Positions 33,050 to 38,984 of a stretch of DNA of 38,984 nucleotides are shown piece after piece (position 1 is the first letter of the stretch; each line of letters begins with the position of its first letter). The translations under genes and the position numbers were made by a program. A model generated the notes under the pieces. It worked only from the letters and a program-made list of their open reading frames with translations. It had not been told where the DNA came from and searched no databases. The DNA comes from Gemmatimonadota bacterium (GTDB lineage: Bacteria > Gemmatimonadota > Gemmatimonadetes > Gemmatimonadales > GWC2-71-9), in the NCBI GenBank assembly GCA_025350665.1, contig JANXXJ010000142.1, positions 1 to 38,984 on the forward strand, given 5' to 3'.

Positions 33050-36000
33050 GGAAGACGCTGATCAGGAGTCGCGAGAAGAGGCCGCCCACGATCACCATGG
33101 CGAACGGCCGCTGCGAATCCGACCCGACCCCGGTGGACAGCGCGGCCGGCAGGAGGCCGAGGGCCGCGACGAGCGCCGTCATCATGATCGGCCGAAGCCG
33201 ATGGATCGCCGCCTGCCGGGTGGCTTCGGCAATCCCGAGCCCGCCCAGCCGCAGTTCATTGGCGTAGGAGATGTACACCACCGCCGTCTGAACCGAGACC
33301 CCGAACAGCGCCAGAAAGCCAATTCCCGAGGACACCGAGAACGGCGTTCCCGTCAGGGCCAGCGCCAAAATTCCGCCCACCGGCGCCGACAGCACCACGC
33401 CCACCAGCGTGATCGACGGGAATACCACGTTGCCATAGAGGGCGAACAGCAGCACGAAGATCAACGCCATCGTCAGCGGCAGCACCACCGCCAACTCACC
33501 CCGCGACGCCGTGTACTCCTCGTATTCACCGCCCCACGCCACTCGATATCCGGGAGGCAGGGGCACCAGGGCGTCGACCTTCCGCTGGGCTTCCTGTACC
33601 GCCCCCGCCAGATCCCGGCCTTCGACCGCATACTGGACCCCGATGTACCTCGAGTTGTCCTCGCGGTAGATGAACGACGCGCCGCTGGTGACCCGGATCG
33701 TTGCCAGCTCCCGGAGCGGGACCTGCTGGCCGTCCGCCGTCGCCACCAGAATCGAGCCGATCTTCTCCGGCGTTTCCCGGAACCGCGGTTCCAGCCGAAC
33801 CACCAAGTCGAAGAGTTTTTCGCCCTGGACCACCTGCGTGGCGGCACTGCCGCCGACCGCGGCCTCGATCAGACCGTTGACGTCGGCCACATTGATGCCG
33901 TAGCGCGCGATCTTGGAGCGGTTGATCTCGACCGTGAGGCTGGGCTGGCCCAGTTCCTCCACCACCAGGACCCGGCCGATCCCTCGGACGCCCTCGATGG
34001 TCTTGGCGATGGCCCGGCCCTTGGCCTCGAGCACCTCGAGATCGGGTCCGAACACCTTGACCGCCAGGGCACTCTTGAGACCGGTCTCCGCTTCGTCAAC
34101 GGCGTCCTCAGCGGGCTGGGTGTAGTTGAAGGTGACCCCGGGATAGCGATTCAGCTTGGCCGCCATCGCGGCAATCAGTTCGTCTTTGCTGTGGATCGGG
34201 CCCTGCCATTCCCGATACGGCTTGAGCCCGACAAAGAACTCGGCGTTGAAGAAGCCGATCGGATTGGTGCCGTCGTCGGGCCGCCCGTGCTCCGAGGCAA
34301 CGTCGGTCACCTGGGAGAACCCGCGCAGAATGTCGCGCACTTCGGGAACGATCCGGCCCGATTCTTCGAGGGAAATAGTGGGCGGCATGGTGGCCCGGAC
34401 CCACAGGGAGCCTTCGTCGAGGTGGGGCATGAACTCGGCCCCGACGGCGGTGGTGAGCACCAGCGCGCCCGCGAACAGGACGACGGATACGCCGACGGTC
34501 GTGCGGGGCCGGGCCAGACACCAGTCGAGCGCCCGGGCGTAGGCCGACGAAATCGCCTCGACGACGGCGTTGCGGCTCTCCTTGACGCCGTGGCGGAGCA
34601 GCCAGGCGCAGAGCACCGGCACCAGCGTGAGGGTGACCGCGAGGGCCCCGACCAGCGCGAAGATCGTCGTGTCGGCCATGGGACGGAACAGGCGGCCGGA
34701 CGGACCGGACAGAACGTAGATCGGAAGAAAGCCGGCGATGATGATCGCAATCGCGTAGACCACCGGCCGATCGACCTCGGCGGCCGCCGCCGCGATGACC
34801 TGGCGGATCGAGAAATCGGTCCCCCGTCGCCCAGCCAGGGTCCTGTGGATGTTCTCCACCATGACCACGGCGCCGTCGACCAGGATGCCGAAATCGATCG
34901 CTCCGATGGAAAGCAGGTTGGCCGGAATGTGCCGAAAGTCGAGACAAATTGCCGCGAACAGCAGGGCCAGCGGGATCGTGGTCGCCACGATCAGACCCGA
35001 GCGGGCGTCGAGCAGGAACAGGATCAGGATCACCACTACCAGGACGATCCCGCGGAGCAGATTCTCCACCACCGTGCGGGTGGTGAGCTTGATTAGATCG
35101 CTGCGGTCGTAGAACGGATGAATCCTGACGTCCTTGGGCAGCGACCGGCGCAGCTCTTCGGTCTTGGCCTGAACGCCTTTGAGGACGTTCTGGGCCTGTT
35201 CGCCAGTCCGCATCAGCACGACACCTTCGACCGCGTCTCCCGACGTGTTGAAGCCGAACTGACCGAGGCGCGGGGCAAATCCGATGACGACGCGGCCCAC
35301 GTCGCGGACCAGGATCGGCGTGCCATCCTTCACCGCCAGCACGACGGCCTCGATGTCCTGCGGCGTGGTGAGACGGCCAAGGCCGCGGACGTAATAGAAC
35401 TGCCCGCCCTCGGAGTAGAAACCACCGCCGGCGTTGCTGTTGTTGGCGCCGAGCGCCTCGCCAATCTGGGGAACGGACAGGCCGGTGCCGGCCACCTTGG
35501 TCGGATCGAGCAGAACCTGGTACTGCATCGTCTGCCCGCCGAACGACGACAGATCCGCCACTCCCGGCACGGACTTGTACCCCTTGCTGACGACCCAGTC
35601 CTGGAGCGTCTTGAGCTCCATGGGATTCCGGTCTTCGCTCTCGAGGACGTAGCGGTAGACCAGGCCGGACGGCGAAAACAGCGGGGCCACGTCGGGGGCG
35701 ACCCCGTCGGGAACCCCGATTCCGCGCAACCGCTCGAACACGCGCTCCCGGGCGAAATAGTTATCGGTTCCGTCGTGGAAAACGAGCCGGACGTCCGACA
35801 GTCCATAGAGCGAAATCGACCGGACCACCTCGAGCTCGGGCAGGCCGTTCATCTCGGTTTCGATCGGCACCGTAATCAGCCGCTCGATTTCCTCGGCCGC
35901 GTGCCCGGGCCACTGCGAGACGATTTCGACCTGGGGCGGCGAGAGATCGGGATAGGCGTCCACCGGGAGCCGCTTGAACGACCAGAACCCGATCGCGCCG

Positions 36001-36122
36001 ATCGCCACCGCCACGGTCACGGTGATGACCGGACGGGCGAGGGCCGCCGCGACCAGGTGGTGAATGAACGAGTGGCGGACAGTCCCCGGTTCGTTCCCCG
36101 GGAATTCGGCGTGGTCGGTCAT
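32994..36122 (-). CDS. czcA: Heavy-metal efflux RND transporter, CzcA/CusA type
   Basis: This 1042-residue inner-membrane pump has 12 predicted membrane helices and two large periplasmic loops. The first helix region (VITVTVAVAIGAIGFWSFKR) is followed by LPVDAYPDLSPPQVEI, standard for the family. The fourth helix carries DFGILVDGAVVMVEN (near residues 406-420), whose two Asp and one Glu are the proton-relay set of heavy-metal members such as CzcA. It exports Co/Zn/Cd or Cu/Ag through the tripartite complex; the metal is not fixed by what I can see. Its ATG overlaps the adaptor stop (ATGA). It is the last gene of the efflux operon and its 3' end overlaps the convergent regulator. Confidence 0.93.
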   Translation of the reverse strand: MTDHAEFPGNEPGTVRHSFIHHLVAAALARPVITVTVAVAIGAIGFWSFKRLPVDAYPDLSPPQVEIVSQWPGHAAEEIERLITVPIETEMNGLPELEVVRSISLYGLSDVRLVFHDGTDNYFARERVFERLRGIGVPDGVAPDVAPLFSPSGLVYRYVLESEDRNPMELKTLQDWVVSKGYKSVPGVADLSSFGGQTMQYQVLLDPTKVAGTGLSVPQIGEALGANNSNAGGGFYSEGGQFYYVRGLGRLTTPQDIEAVVLAVKDGTPILVRDVGRVVIGFAPRLGQFGFNTSGDAVEGVVLMRTGEQAQNVLKGVQAKTEELRRSLPKDVRIHPFYDRSDLIKLTTRTVVENLLRGIVLVVVILILFLLDARSGLIVATTIPLALLFAAICLDFRHIPANLLSIGAIDFGILVDGAVVMVENIHRTLAGRRGTDFSIRQVIAAAAAEVDRPVVYAIAIIIAGFLPIYVLSGPSGRLFRPMADTTIFALVGALAVTLTLVPVLCAWLLRHGVKESRNAVVEAISSAYARALDWCLARPRTTVGVSVVLFAGALVLTTAVGAEFMPHLDEGSLWVRATMPPTISLEESGRIVPEVRDILRGFSQVTDVASEHGRPDDGTNPIGFFNAEFFVGLKPYREWQGPIHSKDELIAAMAAKLNRYPGVTFNYTQPAEDAVDEAETGLKSALAVKVFGPDLEVLEAKGRAIAKTIEGVRGIGRVLVVEELGQPSLTVEINRSKIARYGINVADVNGLIEAAVGGSAATQVVQGEKLFDLVVRLEPRFRETPEKIGSILVATADGQQVPLRELATIRVTSGASFIYREDNSRYIGVQYAVEGRDLAGAVQEAQRKVDALVPLPPGYRVAWGGEYEEYTASRGELAVVLPLTMALIFVLLFALYGNVVFPSITLVGVVLSAPVGGILALALTGTPFSVSSGIGFLALFGVSVQTAVVYISYANELRLGGLGIAEATRQAAIHRLRPIMMTALVAALGLLPAALSTGVGSDSQRPFAMVIVGGLFSRLLISVFLMPVLYAGVARERDHLEV

Positions 36123-37264
36123 TGGTGACCCGCGGCCCCGAGGTAAAGCGCCCCGTCCACGACGACCGGTTCCCCGGCGGTGAGACCCGAGGTCACCTCA
36201 TACCGGTCGCCGATCCGGCTGCCCAGTTCGATCCGGCGGCGGGCAAAGCTCGTCCCGCCTTTGGCAACATAGAGGTAGGGGAGGTTCTCGTCATCGCGGA
36301 GGACTGCGGCCACCGGCACCAAGAGGCCCTTGCGGCGGCTCCCGGCGCGGATCTCGACCTGGACCAGCATGTCACGTTTGAGGATCCCGCCCTTGTTCGG
36401 CACCACCAGCCGAACGCCGGTCGCCTTGGTGGCCGGATCGACCAGATCGGCCACGTAGTCGACGATCCCCGGCAGACTGTCGGCCGTGGCGTCGGTCGTC
36501 ACGATGGCCTGTTCGCCCCGATGGACGCCGCGGATGTCGCGCTCGAATACGTTGGCCATGACCCAGACGGTCGACAGATCGGCGACTGTGAACGTGGGGG
36601 TCGCCCCGGCCTGGAGCAGCTGCCCGGGCGTTATCAGCCGTTCCACCACCGTGCCGGCGATGGGCGACCGGATCATCGCCTCGATCGAGGCCGGAGTCTT
36701 TCCCTGCTCGATTTCCTTGAGCCGGTCCTCTGCGACGCCGAGAGCCTTGAGTTGCTGGAGCGCGGCTTCCCGGTCGGCGGCCGCGCCGGCCAGATCGGTT
36801 CGCGACTGGTCGAGTTCGCGCCGGGCCAGGGCGTCGTTGGCGAAGAGCTGCTCGTTCAGATCGGCAATCTGCCTGGCGTTCCGCCAGACGGCATCGGCCT
36901 TTCGGTAGGCGGCCACCGCCGCCGCGAAATCGGGTGAGGCCACCGCCGCGAGGGCCTCCCCGGCGGCGACATGGGCGCCGGGGATGACCAGGAGCCGGGA
37001 GACCGGGCCGGACATCGGCGCCAGAATCTGGGTCGACCGGTCGGCGCTGAACTCGACCGTGCCGGTGGTGCCGATCACCGGGGCAAACAGGGACGAATCG
37101 ATTCGCTGGACCCGGAAACGGGATTGCTGGGCGGAATCGACGGTCACGACCGAGGAATCAGACGGCGGCGCGGCGGCCGGCTTGGCGCTGTCGGCGCTCC
37201 GGCCACAGGCGGCGCACAACGTCAGGGCCCACCCGGCTCGGAGAAAACGATGGGTCTCAATCAC
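36119..37264 (-). CDS. czcB: RND efflux periplasmic adaptor, CzcB/CusB type
   Basis: This 381-residue membrane-fusion protein has an N-terminal signal with a possible lipobox (LCAAC). The lipoyl half-motifs flank a helical hairpin: APMSGPVSRLLVIPGAHVAAG; a long coiled hairpin with DLNEQLFANDALARRELDQS; then IRSPIAGTVVERLITPGQLL. The barrel and membrane-proximal domains follow. It links the pump to the outer-membrane factor. The GTG at 37264 is preferred over a TTG 18 bases upstream because GGAG lies six bases ahead of it; it overlaps the stop of the outer-membrane factor by eight bases (GTGATTGA). No His-rich metal-binding N-terminus is present. Confidence 0.9.
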   Translation of the reverse strand: MIETHRFLRAGWALTLCAACGRSADSAKPAAAPPSDSSVVTVDSAQQSRFRVQRIDSSLFAPVIGTTGTVEFSADRSTQILAPMSGPVSRLLVIPGAHVAAGEALAAVASPDFAAAVAAYRKADAVWRNARQIADLNEQLFANDALARRELDQSRTDLAGAAADREAALQQLKALGVAEDRLKEIEQGKTPASIEAMIRSPIAGTVVERLITPGQLLQAGATPTFTVADLSTVWVMANVFERDIRGVHRGEQAIVTTDATADSLPGIVDYVADLVDPATKATGVRLVVPNKGGILKRDMLVQVEIRAGSRRKGLLVPVAAVLRDDENLPYLYVAKGGTSFARRRIELGSRIGDRYEVTSGLTAGEPVVVDGALYLGAAGHQ

Positions 37265-38546
37265 GGGAGGCTCCAGTGCCAAAGCTGTCGAGCGGTCGCG
37301 CGACCGCTCGTTCGAGGTCGGCCCGCGTCATGTTCGCGGCGGCGAGGGCGTCGGTGAATTGGGTTTCGGCGTCGCGCAGGGCACGGCGGGCGTCGAGCAC
37401 GTCGAGGGCGGACGATCCACCCAGACCGTAACTCACGGAGGCGATCCGGAACGCCTCGCGCGCCGCCGGCAGCAGCTGGTCCCGGAGGAACAGCACCTGG
37501 CGGAGCGAGGTGGCCGCGGCGGCATAGGCGGTCCGGACTTCGAGCGCCACCTGGGCCCGGAGATCCTGGGATCCGGCCGCCAGTTCGAGTTCGCGATGGC
37601 GGGCCTCGGCGATCTCCCCCTTGGTGTGCTGCCAGAAGAAAACCGGGAGCGGCATCGAAATCCCGGTGAATAACACTCCGGGGCCCGGATCGGCGTAGTT
37701 CTTCGACATGCCGAACGTCAGATCCGGCAACCAGTACTGGCGCGCCAGCGCGGTCGTGGCCTTGGCTCCTTCCTGCTGGCGTGCGAGCACGATGAGTTCC
37801 GGCCGCACGCCGATCGCCGCGGCTTCGAGTTGGTCGAGCGCCGGCAATGAATCGGGCACGACGAGCGAATCAACCACCGTGAACGGCGCGCCGAGCGGCT
37901 GGTCGAGGAGCCGGTTGAGCGAGGCCCGGGCGTTGGCCACGTCTCGTTCCGAGGCAATCAGGTCATTCTCGGCCTGGGCCACCTCGACCTTCGCCTTGAT
38001 CACATCGAGACGGGCGGTGGTTCCGGCCTGGAACCGCGCCTCGGTCTTCTTGAGAAAGTCCTCCGCGAGACGCTTGCCTTCCTCGAGGTTCTGACGATGC
38101 CGGAAGGCCAGCAGCACCGAGTCGTAGGTCTGGGACACCTGGGAGGCGATCGACTGCTGGAGTTGAAGGAGAGTCGCTTCGGTTGCCCGGACGTCGGCGG
38201 TGCCGATCCGGCCGCGGAGCCGGAACTTGTCGAGGAACGGGATGGTCAGGGTGGCGGTCAGGTTCTTGTCGTGCGACTGGCCGGTCCCGAAGAGACCGGT
38301 CGATTGATTGAACTCGATGCTCGCCGCCGGGTCGGGAATCGCGACACCCTGAACCCGGCGCGCCCGGGCCTGAGCGACCTGCTCAACGACCGCCTTGAGC
38401 TGGGGGTTCTTCGCCAGCGACAGCGCGATGGCTGCCCGCCGACTCAACCGGGCGGAGTCGGCCGGAGCCCGAGCGCTTTGCCCAGCCACCGTTCCTGTCG
38501 TAACGACGAGCCCGACGCCCAACAGCAGTATTTCCCGCAGCTTCAT
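37257..38546 (-). CDS. czcC: Outer-membrane efflux factor, TolC/CzcC family
   Basis: This 429-residue protein has a signal peptide ending TVAGQ. It shows the duplicated TolC-type helical repeat: LSRRAAIALSLAKNPQLKAV opens the first half, with EGKRLAEDFLKKTEARFQAG and IKAKVEVAQAENDLIASERD following. The second half includes RPELIVLARQQEGAKATTAL and ISMPLPVFFW, a common strand motif of CzcC/CusC proteins. It forms the outer-membrane channel of the tripartite pump. It is the first pump gene of the minus-strand operon, preceded by a GGGAGGG ribosome binding site, and is followed by an eight-base overlap with the adaptor. Confidence 0.9.
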   Translation of the reverse strand: MKLREILLLGVGLVVTTGTVAGQSARAPADSARLSRRAAIALSLAKNPQLKAVVEQVAQARARRVQGVAIPDPAASIEFNQSTGLFGTGQSHDKNLTATLTIPFLDKFRLRGRIGTADVRATEATLLQLQQSIASQVSQTYDSVLLAFRHRQNLEEGKRLAEDFLKKTEARFQAGTTARLDVIKAKVEVAQAENDLIASERDVANARASLNRLLDQPLGAPFTVVDSLVVPDSLPALDQLEAAAIGVRPELIVLARQQEGAKATTALARQYWLPDLTFGMSKNYADPGPGVLFTGISMPLPVFFWQHTKGEIAEARHRELELAAGSQDLRAQVALEVRTAYAAAATSLRQVLFLRDQLLPAAREAFRIASVSYGLGGSSALDVLDARRALRDAETQFTDALAAANMTRADLERAVARPLDSFGTGASRD

Positions 38547-38614
38547 GCAGGCAGCCCTCCCTTACCAAATGCGATGTGCGGCGCCCGCCCATTTTCAGGG
38601 CCGGCACGAATCGA

Positions 38615-38950
38615 TCAGGCGGAGAAGCTCGGGGGGCCGCGAGAGGTGGGTCGGTCACTCCGGTGCGAGACGACGGCGCAGCGGCCGCCCTCGACACGGA
38701 CGACGGCCCGGTCCGGCAGGGTGGTGAGCGTGGGGAGTTCGAACACCGGCGAAATACCGGAACTGACGGCGGCGGCTCCAAGGCACTGGTCCGCGTGGTG
38801 CCGGAAGTTGGCGGCCTCGACGTGGTGGAGCGGGTCGGGACCGTCCCCGCCACTGTGCCCGATCAGCTCGAACGCCGATGGCGCCCCTCCCGAAAGGAGG
38901 AGCGCCACGGCGACGAGCCGCTTCAAGCCGGCGACCAGGGTCCTGTGCAT
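38615..38950 (-). CDS. Small secreted protein with a His-rich segment, ahead of the metal pump
   Basis: This 111-residue protein has a hydrophobic N-terminal signal (LVAVALLLSGGAPSAF). A His- and Cys-containing segment follows (LHHVEAANFRHHADQCLGA), then a beta-like tail. It precedes the efflux operon on the same strand with a 68-base gap. Small periplasmic proteins with clustered His are often found beside metal pumps and may bind the metal, but I do not recognise a family. The ATG at 38950 is adjacent to an in-frame GTG; neither has a ribosome binding site. Confidence 0.6.
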   Translation of the reverse strand: MHRTLVAGLKRLVAVALLLSGGAPSAFELIGHSGGDGPDPLHHVEAANFRHHADQCLGAAAVSSGISPVFELPTLTTLPDRAVVRVEGGRCAVVSHRSDRPTSRGPPSFSA

Positions 38951-38984
38951 CACATCAATGTATCGGCAAAAGTCGCCGGGAGCC

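Noticed and set aside
33006-35096. A 696-codon plus-strand frame opposite the metal pump gene.
   Set aside because: Composition rich in Arg, Gly, His and Asp with no domain; it is the complement of a well-supported RND gene.

Overview
This is a GC-rich (roughly two-thirds G+C) chromosomal window with dense genes on both strands. I see no rRNA, tRNA, CRISPR array, prophage or insertion sequence. The gene repertoire points to Gemmatimonadota or a close relative: propeller-amidohydrolase fusions, a short carboxypeptidase-regulatory/plug-like secreted protein, many lipoproteins and tetratricopeptide (TPR) proteins, and leaderless-looking starts. That assignment is inference from gene content and composition only.

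Left part (1-9.9 kb): the 5' end of a membrane protein, a histidine phosphatase, an SDR oxidoreductase with a signal peptide, a degenerate antitoxin remnant next to an intact VapBC-type pair under a tandem operator, a membrane-anchored alpha/beta hydrolase, a D-aminoacylase-family amidohydrolase translationally coupled to a TPR-LuxR regulator, a four-helix membrane protein with a methyltransferase, and a DUF4097-like repeat protein.

Middle (10-23.3 kb): an amidohydrolase lacking its N-terminal segment; a minus-strand operon of sodium/solute symporter, MobA-like nucleotidyltransferase and small membrane protein; a plug-like secreted protein; a large propeller-amidohydrolase lipoprotein preceded by a metallochaperone; a multi-GAF protein meeting a GAF histidine kinase at a shared CTAG double stop; an SDR; and a ThrE-type exporter.

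The most interesting region is 23.5-29.9 kb. A sigma-54 activator whose receiver domain has lost its phosphorylation residues lies in a four-gene operon: DUF4382-like lipoprotein, activator, lipoprotein B, TPR protein B. A second transcription unit just upstream encodes lipoprotein A and TPR protein A, which look like paralogues of lipoprotein B and TPR B. Both units have a -24/-12 (sigma-54) promoter at almost the same distance from the first start codon (57 and 56 nt). A third, perfect -24/-12 site precedes a neighbouring b561-like membrane protein. I read this as a compact, self-regulated sigma-54 envelope locus built on a duplicated lipoprotein-TPR module. I do not recognise it as a described system.

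Right part (30-39 kb): an orphan oligopeptide-binding lipoprotein coupled to a small channel-like protein, a protein with an AraC-like C-terminus, and a heavy-metal efflux operon (outer-membrane factor, adaptor, CzcA/CusA-type pump) preceded by a small His-containing secreted protein. The octamer CGTTAGGC recurs nine times across the window, often carrying a rare TTA leucine codon, and looks like a functional DNA motif.
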